A stretch of 31,777 nucleotides of DNA, taken from assembly GCA_019118985.1 (NCBI GenBank), contig DWXX01000092.1, forward strand, positions 1 to 31,777. The letters run 5' to 3'. The stretch comes from Candidatus Faecalibacterium faecipullorum. GTDB taxonomy: Bacteria > Bacillota > Clostridia > Oscillospirales > Ruminococcaceae. Below are positions 1 through 6,626 of the stretch, in pieces (within the stretch, counting starts at the first letter, position 1; the number at the start of each line of letters is the position of its first letter). A program made the position numbers and the translations under genes. Under the pieces are notes generated by a model that searched no databases, was not told the origin of the DNA, and saw only the letters and a list, made by a program, of their open reading frames with translations.

Positions 1-32
1 ATGGTGTATAAAAGATAGAGACCCAAAACAGG

Positions 33-58
33 TTGAAAGGAAGGTCCTTTCCTTTCAA
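33..58 (-). other. Perfect hairpin in the 5' leader of a gene lying left of the window
   Basis: A 10-bp perfect stem (33-42 with 49-58) has a 6-nt loop. It lies just downstream of the leftward promoter at 63-89, so it would sit in the first ~25 nt of that transcript. No T-run follows on either strand within reach, so it looks like a leader structure (mRNA stabiliser or regulatory hairpin) rather than a terminator. Confidence 0.55.
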
Positions 59-62
59 AGGC

Positions 63-89
63 ATTATAGCATACCCCCCCCGGTGTCAA
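63..89 (-). promoter_or_regulatory. SigA-type promoter reading left, out of the window
   Basis: On the minus strand there is a perfect TTGACA (84-89) and a perfect TATAAT (63-68) preceded by TGC, giving an extended -10. The spacer is 15 bp, short of the ideal 17, and contains a run of G. The gene it serves lies before base 1. Confidence 0.6.
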
Positions 90-219
90 GGCCCGATTTA
101 CTATTTTTTGGTTTTTGCTTTCTTTTCGTTACTTTGGGAGGAAGTGTGAAGTGTATGTTTGGATTGTTTATGCAGTGATTTTGTATATTCATTCTTTTTG
201 TGTTGGTGCGTCGGGGCGG

Positions 220-434
220 TTTTTCGCTCCCCTCTCCGTCCCAGCGCAGAGTGCTGGGACACCTTCCCCGCAAGGGGAGGCAAGTGTACCGGCGTCAATC
301 GCGGCAAAGTTTGTGGTAAGGCAAAGCTGCAGAAATGTCTATCTTACCACAAAGCATCTCTCTATTTACGGGCGTGCACTTGGCTCCCCCCGCGGGGGAG
401 CTGGCGCGAAGCGCCTGAGAGGGGAGCAAAAAAG
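220..434. repeat. MITE-like imperfect inverted repeat
   Basis: The ends are near-perfect inverted copies: TTTTTCGCTCCCCTCT at 220-235 against the reverse complement of 419-434 (one mismatch). Inner matches include CAAGTG-type segments near 291 and 379, and an exact 11-bp pair TTTGTGGTAAG (310-320) with CTTACCACAAA (343-353). The whole ~215 bp can fold into one long hairpin. There is no credible coding sequence inside. The form is that of a non-autonomous palindromic element; no target-site duplication is obvious. Confidence 0.55.
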
Positions 435-451
435 CGCCCGTTCCCGGGCGC
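428..451 (-). terminator. Rho-independent terminator, leftward
   Basis: The stem GCGCCCG (434-440) pairs with CGGGCGC (445-451) around a 4-nt loop. On the minus strand it is followed by six T (428-433). It is the second of two tandem terminators behind the MarR gene and abuts the inverted repeat at 220-434. Confidence 0.7.
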
Positions 452-500
452 CTTACACATTTGTATATTTTATGTGAAAAAGAATAACGGCAGCCGCCGC

Positions 501-542
501 AAAAAACGAACCGCCCCCATTGCCGGAAAGCAGCGGGGGCGG
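501..542 (-). terminator. Rho-independent terminator of the MarR-family gene
   Basis: An 8-bp GC stem (511-518 with 535-542) is followed on the minus strand by a six-T run (501-506), 39 bp after the MarR stop codon. Confidence 0.8.
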
Positions 543-580
543 CTGTACTGTTTTGGGTGGGGTTGGCGAATGGATACGCC

Positions 581-1081
581 TCAGCCCTGCGGTTCGGCAT
601 GGCCGGCGGCAGGGCCCGCCTTGTCGGGGGCGGCCTTGCGGGGCGGCAGCTGCAGCTCGGGCATCAACTCGTTGTTGATGACGGTGAGCATTTCTTCCAG
701 TTTGTTCACGTCCTCGGGCGAAAAGCGCTCGCGCACGCGCTCGATGACGGTATGCAGGTAAGAATAGCTGATGCTGTAGTAGTCGATATACTTTTGGGTG
801 GGGCGCAGATGATATTCCCGCCGGTCGGTGGTGGACTGGATCTTTTCCACATAGCCCTTGCGGACCAGACTGCCGATCTTGTAGGCGGCGTTGGGGGTCG
901 AGATCTGCATCATCCGCGAAAATTCGGCGATGGTGGGCTCGCCCAAAGCCATGATGCCCTCCATGCAGAAGGACTCGACGGTGGTCAGGGTGGCCTCCCG
1001 CGTGGCAAAGCGATGGAACACCTTCTGGTAAAAGTGCAGCTTGAACTTGGTGTATACGGCCTGGAAGGCGTCTTCCAGCAT
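581..1081 (-). CDS. MarR-family transcriptional regulator
   Basis: The 166-residue protein has the MarR layout: an N-terminal dimerisation helix, a winged helix-turn-helix over roughly residues 45-105 (recognition segment around PTIAEFSRMMQISTPNAAYK, wing around STTDRREYHLRP) and C-terminal dimerisation helices. The start at 1081 is chosen because an AAAGGGGGAG Shine-Dalgarno sits five bases upstream; an in-frame ATG ten codons further up lacks one. It has its own extended -10 promoter and terminator, so it is monocistronic. The C-terminal ~20 residues are low-complexity, rich in Pro, Ala and Gly. The ligand is unknown. The EreA-like gene immediately upstream is on the same strand and could be a target, but no operator was identified. 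Confidence 0.9.
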   Translation of the reverse strand: MLEDAFQAVYTKFKLHFYQKVFHRFATREATLTTVESFCMEGIMALGEPTIAEFSRMMQISTPNAAYKIGSLVRKGYVEKIQSTTDRREYHLRPTQKYIDYYSISYSYLHTVIERVRERFSPEDVNKLEEMLTVINNELMPELQLPPRKAAPDKAGPAAGHAEPQG

Positions 1082-1126
1082 GGGCTCTCCCCCTTTCATC
1101 CGGTGGGTCACGGGTGTATTTTATAT

Positions 1127-1135
1127 ATTATATCA
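1127..1135 (-). promoter_or_regulatory. Extended -10 promoter of the MarR gene
   Basis: On the minus strand TGATATAAT forms an extended -10 box (TATAAT at 1127-1132), 46 bp before the start codon. No good -35 hexamer is present, as is usual for TGn promoters. Confidence 0.6.
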
Positions 1136-1192
1136 CAAGTTTGAATCAATGGGAACCCCCAGATGCCGGAATCCGCGCTTTTCCGCAGATTT

Positions 1193-2251
1193 TCAGGCGG
1201 CGGGCTGGGCGGCCGCCTCGGGCAGAAAGCCGGTGGCCCCCGCCACGTCGTAGTAGAACATGCCGTCGTTGCGGTAGAAGCGGCGGGTGGCGCCGTCGGG
1301 GCCGGTGGTGTCGATGATGTAGACCTCGCCCACCGGCGCGCCGCCGGGGATGTTGTAGAGGGGGGTGTACCAGCCGTTCAGGGGCAGGTCTTTGGCGGCC
1401 TCATAGGCGCCGGGCACATGCCAGTAGGTGTAGCCTTCGCCGGTGGGGCGGGTGTAGGCGGCCAGCAGGACGGCGGTGAAGGTCTGGCCGTTGATGGTGA
1501 CGGTCTGGGTCTCGCCGACGCGGCTGGCGTCCTCGGTGAAGGCGGTCAGGTCGGTGGCGTGCAGCCGCTCGCCGTAGACCTCCTGCAGGCGGCTGACCAT
1601 GTTGGGGCCGACCCCCTCGGGGTCGAGCCCGCCGGGGACAGTGTGGTACGCGCCGTAGATGCCCATGACGCTGGTGCCGGCGGGCAGGGCGTCGTAGGCG
1701 CGCTGGAAGTTCTGGGCCATCAGCGGCTCGCGGTAGGCGTAGCTGCCGCCGTGGTCCTCGTAGTAGGAGCGGCCCTGCTCGATGTTCTCAAGGGTGAGCT
1801 GGTAGGCTTCGGTATCCTTCTGGCCGGTCTGCTCGAGGTAGCTGAGGTACCGCGCGCCCATGGTGTTATACTGGTGGCCGATGTCGGTGCCGTGAAAGAC
1901 CGTCTCGGGGTATTCCGCCTTGATGGTCTGCAAAAAGTCCCAGACCGACGGCGAGGCCGCCATGGTGCCCTCGAGGTCCTGGAACACTTCGGTCAGGATG
2001 GCGTCGTCGGGGGCGTCCATCCAGAGGTTGAGGTACTCGGCCATATAATAGGAATACTCGACAAAGAGGTCGCGCATCCCTTTATCATAGCACTCGCCCC
2101 ACATCTCCAGCTCTTTGGCCATGGTGATGGTGTTGGCGTGGTCCTCGCCCACGATGTAGATCTGCCCGTTCAATTCGGGGAAGAAGAACCCGCCCACCGT
2201 CATCACAAGGGCGGTGAAGAAGCTGACGACTTTTTCTGCGATCTGGGTCAT
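1193..2251 (-). CDS. EreA/ChaN (TIKI)-superfamily-like, membrane-anchored protein
   Basis: 352 residues. The N-terminus has a single hydrophobic segment (about residues 8-25) without a clear signal-peptidase site, suggesting an exported, membrane-tethered domain. The body carries motifs typical of the erythromycin esterase/ChaN/TraB fold: GEDH (residues 35-38), an acidic VEYSYYMAEYLN segment, FHGTDIGH and IYGAYHT, each supplying His or acidic residues where the superfamily has its active or metal site. The C-terminal ~110 residues form a separate beta-rich region. The start has an AAAGGATG Shine-Dalgarno. Family assignment is by motif; substrate and reaction cannot be read from sequence, and antibiotic esterase activity should not be assumed. 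Confidence 0.6.
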   Translation of the reverse strand: MTQIAEKVVSFFTALVMTVGGFFFPELNGQIYIVGEDHANTITMAKELEMWGECYDKGMRDLFVEYSYYMAEYLNLWMDAPDDAILTEVFQDLEGTMAASPSVWDFLQTIKAEYPETVFHGTDIGHQYNTMGARYLSYLEQTGQKDTEAYQLTLENIEQGRSYYEDHGGSYAYREPLMAQNFQRAYDALPAGTSVMGIYGAYHTVPGGLDPEGVGPNMVSRLQEVYGERLHATDLTAFTEDASRVGETQTVTINGQTFTAVLLAAYTRPTGEGYTYWHVPGAYEAAKDLPLNGWYTPLYNIPGGAPVGEVYIIDTTGPDGATRRFYRNDGMFYYDVAGATGFLPEAAAQPAA

Positions 2252-2261
2252 ACGTTTTCAT

Positions 2262-2294
2262 CCTTTCTCTGGCTTTTTCTGGGGCTTTCTCTGG
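2262..2294 (-). repeat. Short imperfect tandem repeat in the leader of the EreA-like gene
   Basis: On the minus strand three imperfect copies of an ~11-12-nt unit (CCAGAGAAAGCC-like) run directly into the Shine-Dalgarno region. The middle copy has A for G. It may simply be polypurine drift, but it places several AGAGAAAG stretches just before the start codon. Confidence 0.4.
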
Positions 2295-2387
2295 CGATGG
2301 CGTCTGCCGCATGAAACTGCCCTGCGCCGGGCAGACTAAGGGCGCAGAACACCCTGCGGGGCGGAAAGGGGGCGGTGGGCCGCGCCG

Positions 2388-2517
2388 GATTACAGAGAGC
2401 TTTACCTGGAGATGTTCCGGGCCAGCGAGGCGGCCATCCGGCTGCTGCTGCAGGCGCAGCGGCAGGCGGAGGAAGCCTATCTGGCGGGCAGCCCGCCGCC
2501 CATCGCCCTGGCGGGGG
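2388..2517 (+). pseudogene. Remnant of a small helical protein gene
   Basis: Read on the plus strand, codons from 2388 give an amphipathic helix beginning DYRELYLEMFRASEAAIR and continuing through LLLQAQRQAEEAYLAG. This resembles short helical proteins of gut Clostridia with a DYKELYLxMFRAxExAI opening (recalled, not searched). There is no start codon or Shine-Dalgarno before the Asp. After about residue 43 the frame runs without a stop into the antisense strand of the thioesterase gene. It is best seen as a fragment that lost both ends; chance coding is possible. The 268 bases between the two flanking minus-strand genes hold nothing else recognisable. Confidence 0.35.
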
Positions 2518-2519
2518 GC

Positions 2520-2906
2520 TCAGCCCCGTTTGGCCTGGGCCTTGGCGAAAAAGCGGGCGTCGTCGACGATGAACCGCTCATGGACCCCCTGCCCCACCGG
2601 GCCGCGGTCGTCCGCGAGGGCGACGGTGAAGGTCAGCTTGCGGCCCTCGACGGCGGTCAGCTCGCTGTCGCAGGTGACGGTCAGCCCCACCGGGGTGGGG
2701 GCGGTGTGCTCGAGGGTGAGCTTTGCGCCCACCGTGCCGCTGCCGGCCTCGAGGAAGGGCGCGACGCTCTGCCAGCAGGCCTGTTCGGCCAGGGCGGCGA
2801 GGGCGGGGGTGGCAAAGACCTCCAGCGTGCCGCTGCCCATGGCGCGGGCGGTGTTGGCGGGGGTGACGGCGGCCGACGCATGGCCGCGGATGCCGGGTGT
2901 GAGCAT
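2520..2906 (-). CDS. Hotdog-fold thioesterase, FlK (fluoroacetyl-CoA thioesterase)-like
   Basis: The 128-residue single domain is the normal length of this family. The FlK catalytic triad positions are recognisable: Thr33 in VFATPAL, Glu41 in ALAEQACW and His67 in TLEHTAPTPVG, followed by the family's GxxLTF and GQGVHERFIVD strands. It would hydrolyse acyl-CoA thioesters in the cytoplasm; small clostridial homologues are generally uncharacterised, and fluoroacetate is not implied. The start at 2906 is fixed by AAGGAGG nine bases upstream; frame continuation further upstream has no such signal. It is followed on the same strand, after 268 bases, by the EreA-like gene. Confidence 0.85.
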   Translation of the reverse strand: MLTPGIRGHASAAVTPANTARAMGSGTLEVFATPALAALAEQACWQSVAPFLEAGSGTVGAKLTLEHTAPTPVGLTVTCDSELTAVEGRKLTFTVALADDRGPVGQGVHERFIVDDARFFAKAQAKRG

Positions 2907-3053
2907 GATGGATGACCTCCTTGGACGGAGGGGCGGGCGGGCAGCCCTGCCCCTTCTTTTTTGTGCTGCATCGACTTTATAATACCACGTTTTGGGGCGG
3001 GGCGCACCGTCTTTTTGCACAAAGTTTTGAGCAAATTTTTTGCGGGAAATCCC

Positions 3054-3081
3054 TTGACAACGGCGCACTCTGTGCTATAAT
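3054..3081 (+). promoter_or_regulatory. Promoter of the metal-resistance operon
   Basis: Consensus TTGACA (3054-3059), 16-bp spacer, and TATAAT (3076-3081) preceded by TGC. This is one of the strongest promoters in the window, as expected for a repressor-controlled operon. Confidence 0.85.
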
Positions 3082-3087
3082 GAACAC

Positions 3088-3103
3088 ATGAACAGACGTT
3101 CAT
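3088..3103 (+). promoter_or_regulatory. ArsR/SmtB-type operator
   Basis: Perfect dyad ATGAAC-AGAC-GTTCAT, with a further TGAACA half-like copy at 3081-3086, placed over the expected transcription start. It resembles the imperfect 12-2-12 operators with TGAACA half-sites used by SmtB/CzrA/CadC repressors. It is most likely bound by the repressor encoded just downstream. Confidence 0.75.
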
Positions 3104-3127
3104 ATGATGCGAAAAGGAGGCTGCGAA

Positions 3128-3448
3128 ATGGCCGAAGAACTGGCAAAGACCGCCCCGGACGCCATGCCGGACGACGAGGTGCTGTATGAACTGGCCGACC
3201 TGTTCCGCGTGTTCGGCGACTCGACCCGGATCAAGATATTGTACGCCCTGCACGACCAGGAGCTGTGCGTGCAGGACATCGCCGCGGCGGTGGCGCTGAG
3301 CCAGTCGGCGGTCAGCCATCAGCTGCGGGTGCTGAAAGACTCCAAGCTGGTGCGCTTCCGCCGGGAGGGCAAGACCGTCTACTATGCCCTGGACGACGAC
3401 CATGTCCGCACCATCCTCTCGCTGGGGATGGAGCATATCGAAGAGTGA
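3128..3448 (+). CDS. ArsR/SmtB-family metal-responsive repressor
   Basis: The 106-residue winged-helix protein has the ArsR signature ELCVQDIA followed by the recognition helix ALSQSAVSHQLRVLKDSKLV. Metal-site reading: in ELCVQD only one Cys (Cys47) remains of the CadC-type ELCVCD pair. At the C-terminal helix D90-x-H92-x10-H103-x2-E106 matches the alpha-5 zinc site of CzrA/SmtB (Asp, His, His, His) with Glu in the last place, so a Zn(II)-type sensor is likelier than an As or Cd thiolate sensor. The start at 3128 is chosen for AAAAGGAGG seven bases upstream. First gene of the operon with the HMA protein and ATPase. Confidence 0.9.
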   Translation: MAEELAKTAPDAMPDDEVLYELADLFRVFGDSTRIKILYALHDQELCVQDIAAAVALSQSAVSHQLRVLKDSKLVRFRREGKTVYYALDDDHVRTILSLGMEHIEE

Positions 3449-3485
3449 ACCCAATGCCTGAAAGGCAGGAAAGGACAGATGCCGT

Positions 3486-3707
3486 ATGAAAAAGACCTAT
3501 AAGATCGACGTGGACTGCGCCAACTGCGCCAACAAGATGGAGCAGGCGGCCCAAAAGACCCCCGGCGTCAGGAACGCCACCGTCAACTTCATGACCCTGA
3601 AAATGAGCGTCGAGTTTGAGGACGGGCAGGACGTGAAGGCCGTCATGCAGCAGGTGCGGGCCAACTGCAAGCGGGTGGAGGCCGACTGCGAGGTCTTCGG
3701 CGTCTGA
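3486..3707 (+). CDS. Free HMA-domain metal-binding protein (metallochaperone)
   Basis: The 73-residue protein is a single ferredoxin-like HMA domain. The metal loop is VDCANC: Cys11-x-x-Cys14 with Asp10 immediately before the first Cys, an arrangement typical of Zn/Cd/Pb rather than copper HMA domains. It lies 37 bp after the sensor gene and before the P-type ATPase, which lacks its own N-terminal HMA domain. The likely role is cytoplasmic delivery of metal to the pump, or a regulatory domain supplied in trans. There is only a modest Shine-Dalgarno (AAAGGACAG) upstream. Confidence 0.9.
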   Translation: MKKTYKIDVDCANCANKMEQAAQKTPGVRNATVNFMTLKMSVEFEDGQDVKAVMQQVRANCKRVEADCEVFGV

Positions 3708-3720
3708 GTACATGAGCGGG

Positions 3721-3746
3721 ACCGGGGCGGGATGGCCCCGGTTTTC
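3721..3746 (+). terminator. Terminator/attenuator between the HMA gene and the ATPase
   Basis: An 8-bp perfect stem, ACCGGGGC (3721-3728) with GCCCCGGT (3735-3742), is followed by TTTT. With no strong promoter visible before the ATPase gene, this may act as a partial terminator that sets the chaperone:pump ratio. Confidence 0.6.
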
Positions 3747-3932
3747 CACAGAAAGAGAGAGGGAGGGCGAGGGTTTTCAACTTTTTCCACGCAGTTTTCC
3801 ACGGGTTTTGCGGAAAAGTCCAAAAAGCACGGCAAAAAGTGCTTTTTGACTCCCCTCCCCCGGCGGAAAACCTGTGGAATCTGTGGAGAAAGCCCGCCCT
3901 GCGCCAAACCAACGCGAAAACTGTGTGGAAAA
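3742..3932. repeat. Large imperfect palindrome with six TTTTCCAC-type motifs
   Basis: The 190-bp intergenic region is roughly symmetric about 3834. The core AGTC-c-AAAAAGCAC (3817-3830) pairs with GTGCTTTTTGACT (3839-3851). Outside it, TTTTCCAC-like motifs face inwards in mirrored pairs: 3742-3750, 3783-3791 and 3795-3803 on the left; reverse copies at 3873-3881, 3882-3890 and 3924-3932 on the right. The outermost two read TTTTCCACA, matching the relaxed DnaA box TTWTNCACA. It has no coding potential. It could be a MITE-like hairpin element or a DnaA-binding cluster. Confidence 0.5.
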
Positions 3933-3948
3933 GAGGAGGCGTTCGACC

Positions 3949-5856
3949 ATGAACCCCAAGCAAAAGAAGATGCTGTACCGCATCCTGGCCGGCGCGGCGC
4001 TGATGGCCGTCATTGCCCTGCTGCCCCGTACCGGGCTGCTGTCGGCAGTGCCGGTGCCGATGGCGCTGCTCTATCTCATCCCCTACCTGGTGGTGGGGTG
4101 GGACGTGCTGGTCAAGGCGCTGAAGGGGATCAAAAACCGGCAGCCCTTTGACGAGTGCTTTTTGATGGCGGTGGCGACAGTGGGCGCCTTCGCCCTGGGC
4201 GAGTACGCCGAGGGGTGCGCCGTCATCCTGTTCTATCAGGTGGGGGAACTGTTCCAGAGCGTGGCGGTGGGCAAGAGCCGCCGCAGCATTGCCGCTCTGA
4301 TGGACATCCGCCCCGACTACGCCAACCTTGAGCAGCCGGACGGCAGCTTTGAACAGGTCGACCCCGACGAGGTGGAGCCGGGCTCGGTCATCGTGGTGGA
4401 GCCCGGCGAGCGGGTGCCCATCGACGGCGTGGTGGTGGAGGGCGCTTCGACCCTGAACACCGCCGCCCTGACCGGCGAGAGCCTGCCCCGGGACGTCAAA
4501 GCCGGGGATGAGATCATCAGCGGCTGCGTCAACATCAGCGGGCTGCTGCGGGTGCGTACCACCAAAGAGTTTGGGGAGTCGACCGTCTCCCGTATCCTGG
4601 ACCTGGTGGAAAATTCCAGCATGAAAAAGGCCCGGGCGGAGAACTTCATCACCCGGTTCGCCCGGGTGTACACCCCGGCGGTCTGCTACGGCGCGCTGGC
4701 GCTGGCGCTGCTGCCCCCGCTGGTCCGGCTGCTGATGGGGCTGCCGGCCGATTTCGGCGGCTGGGTCTACCGGGCGCTGACCTTCCTGGTCATCTCCTGC
4801 CCCTGCGCGCTGGTCATCAGCATCCCGCTGAGCTTTTTCGGCGGCATCGGCGGGGCAAGCGGGTGCGGCGTCCTGGTCAAGGGCTCGACCTATCTGGAAG
4901 AGCTGTCCCGCACCGGGGTGGTGGTCTTTGACAAGACCGGCACCCTGACCCGCGGTGTCTTTGAGGTGACCGGGGTCTGCCCCGCCCCCGGCGTGGACAA
5001 AGCCGAACTGCTGGAGACGGCGGCCCTGGCCGAGAGCTACTCCAAACACCCCATCTCGCAGAGTTTGAAAAAAGCCTGCGGCAGGGCCCTCGACCCCGCG
5101 CGGGCGACCGACATCGAGGAGCTGGGGGGCTACGGCATCACCGCCAAGGTGGACGGCCGCCCGGTGGCGGTGGGCAACGCCCGCCTGATGGCAAAGCTGG
5201 GCCTCGACGCCCCGGCGGCGGAGGGCGCCGGCACGGCGGTCTACGCGGCGGTGGACGGGCGGTACGCCGGGTACATTTTGATCTCGGACGTGGTCAAGCC
5301 GACGGCGGCCAAAGCCATCGCCGGGCTCAAGCGGGCGGGGGTGCGCCGGGCGGTGATGCTGACCGGCGACGCCGAACCGGCGGCCAAAGCGGTGGCCTCG
5401 CAGCTGGGGCTGACCGAGTACCGCGCCGGGCTGCTGCCGGCCGACAAGGTGACGCAGGTGGAAGCCCTGCTGGATGAAAAGCGCCCCCGGGAGAACCTGG
5501 CCTTCGTGGGGGACGGCATCAACGACGCGCCGGTGCTCTCCCGCGCGGACATCGGCATCGCAATGGGGGCGCTGGGCTCGGACGCCGCCATCGAGGCGGC
5601 CGACATCGTCCTGATGGACGACGACCCCGCCCGCATCGCCCTGGCCATGGACATCTCCCGCCGGACGGTGCGGATCGTCTACCAGAACATCGTCTTTGCC
5701 CTGGGGGTCAAGGCGGCCTGCCTGCTTTTGGGCGCGCTGGGCCTGGCCGGGATGTGGCTGGCCATCTTCGCCGACGTCGGCGTCATGGTCATCGCCGTCC
5801 TCAACGCCACCCGCGCGCTGTACACAAAGGACCTGGTCAGGCGCAACGGCCTGTGA
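3949..5856 (+). CDS. cadA: P1B-type Zn(II)/Cd(II)/Pb(II)-exporting ATPase
   Basis: 635 residues. Visible landmarks: the TGES actuator motif, intramembrane Cys284-Pro-Cys286, phosphorylation site DKTGTLT (Asp328), SKHP (HP motif of P1B pumps), GDGIND (Asp522), and late-membrane-helix Lys588 plus Asp609-x-Gly611. CPC together with the Lys and DxG residues defines the Zn/Cd/Pb subgroup (ZntA/CadA). The N-terminal HMA domain is absent and appears as the separate gene upstream. The start at 3949 has GAGGAGG nine bases upstream; frame continuation further upstream runs through the palindromic intergenic DNA and is not credible. It would export excess metal across the cytoplasmic membrane. Confidence 0.93.
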   Translation: MNPKQKKMLYRILAGAALMAVIALLPRTGLLSAVPVPMALLYLIPYLVVGWDVLVKALKGIKNRQPFDECFLMAVATVGAFALGEYAEGCAVILFYQVGELFQSVAVGKSRRSIAALMDIRPDYANLEQPDGSFEQVDPDEVEPGSVIVVEPGERVPIDGVVVEGASTLNTAALTGESLPRDVKAGDEIISGCVNISGLLRVRTTKEFGESTVSRILDLVENSSMKKARAENFITRFARVYTPAVCYGALALALLPPLVRLLMGLPADFGGWVYRALTFLVISCPCALVISIPLSFFGGIGGASGCGVLVKGSTYLEELSRTGVVVFDKTGTLTRGVFEVTGVCPAPGVDKAELLETAALAESYSKHPISQSLKKACGRALDPARATDIEELGGYGITAKVDGRPVAVGNARLMAKLGLDAPAAEGAGTAVYAAVDGRYAGYILISDVVKPTAAKAIAGLKRAGVRRAVMLTGDAEPAAKAVASQLGLTEYRAGLLPADKVTQVEALLDEKRPRENLAFVGDGINDAPVLSRADIGIAMGALGSDAAIEAADIVLMDDDPARIALAMDISRRTVRIVYQNIVFALGVKAACLLLGALGLAGMWLAIFADVGVMVIAVLNATRALYTKDLVRRNGL

Positions 5857-5881
5857 GGCGCGGGCGGAAGGAGGGCGCAAG

Positions 5882-6535
5882 ATGTACGTTTATCTGCCCA
5901 GCTGCAATTTTACGGCGGCCTGCCCCGACAGCAGCAAAAAGATCAAAGCCTACCTGGCGGCCAAACCGGACGTCCGGGTAGCGGGCTGCTGCCGGCCCAC
6001 CCAAAAGACCCTCGCCGCCGGCGACACGGTGCTGAGCATCTGCCTGACCTGCTCGGCCATCACCCGGGAGGTCAGCCCGCAGGTCGGCGAAATGAGCTTT
6101 TGGGAGTATCTGCTGCACGACCCCGACTTCCCCTGGCCCGACTTCGGCGGCGAGCGGATGACGGTGCAGGACTGCTGGCGGGCCCGCCGTAAGCCCGCCC
6201 TGCAAAAGGCGGTCCGCGCCTGTATGGCGCGGATGCACCTCGAGCCGGTCGAACTGGAGGAAAACTTTGAAAAGACACAGTTCGATGGGGTGTGGCGGTT
6301 CAGCGACGCGCCCATCCGGCGGAACATCGGCATTGCGCCGGTCTATTTCAGCGAGGTGCAAGAGCACGGCATCACCCCCCTGCCTCCCGAGGAACAGCAG
6401 GCCCGGATGACGGCATGGGCCAAACAATACACCACCCCCTGGGTGCTGACCTACTGCAATGCCTGCCTGCAGGGGGTCCGTATGGGCGGCGCCGACGGCG
6501 TCCACCTGATGGAGCTGCTGACGGCTAGGTTGTGA
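5882..6535 (+). CDS. Cys-rich protein with HdrB/GlcF-like CCG-type halves
   Basis: The 217-residue soluble protein has ten cysteines, mostly in patterned positions: Cys8, Cys14, Cys36-Cys37 (GCCRP), Cys54-x-x-Cys57 (CLTC), Cys98, Cys114 and Cys192-x-x-Cys195 (YCNAC), the last followed by HLMELL. The order (YLPSCN, then a CC pair, then CxxC, then a C-terminal CxxC and HLxELL) recalls the CCG domains of heterodisulfide reductase B and glycolate oxidase GlcF, which bind unusual FeS or zinc sites. It starts 26 bp after the ATPase with GGAAGGAGG and is probably the last operon gene. Function is not known; a metal-handling or redox role alongside the exporter is inferred from position. Confidence 0.55.
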   Translation: MYVYLPSCNFTAACPDSSKKIKAYLAAKPDVRVAGCCRPTQKTLAAGDTVLSICLTCSAITREVSPQVGEMSFWEYLLHDPDFPWPDFGGERMTVQDCWRARRKPALQKAVRACMARMHLEPVELEENFEKTQFDGVWRFSDAPIRRNIGIAPVYFSEVQEHGITPLPPEEQQARMTAWAKQYTTPWVLTYCNACLQGVRMGGADGVHLMELLTARL

Positions 6536-6578
6536 GGGGGCGGCATTGGCCCGAATACAAGGAAACGAACAGCAATGT

Positions 6579-6616
6579 AAAAGCCGCTGCGTCTTGACAC
6601 TGACGCGGCGGCTTTT
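6579..6616. terminator. Bidirectional terminator
   Basis: A 15-bp stem with one mismatch (6579-6593 with 6602-6616), flanked by AAAA and TTTT. It serves both the rightward metal operon and the leftward HxlR gene, which converge here. Confidence 0.8.
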
Positions 6617-6626
6617 ATGGTTTGGC

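Noticed and set aside
115..761. Overlapping open frames on both strands in the left intergenic region
   Set aside because: They run through hairpin terminators and the inverted repeat, have no ribosome binding sites and no recognisable protein features.
1193..2251. Macrolide (erythromycin) esterase resistance gene
   Set aside because: Only superfamily-level motifs are shared. Membrane anchoring, the extra beta-rich C-terminal region and chromosomal context do not support a resistance role.
3643..5880. A 745-codon open frame antisense to the P-type ATPase
   Set aside because: Same reason: low-complexity shadow with no Shine-Dalgarno or motifs, while the plus strand has every P1B ATPase signature.
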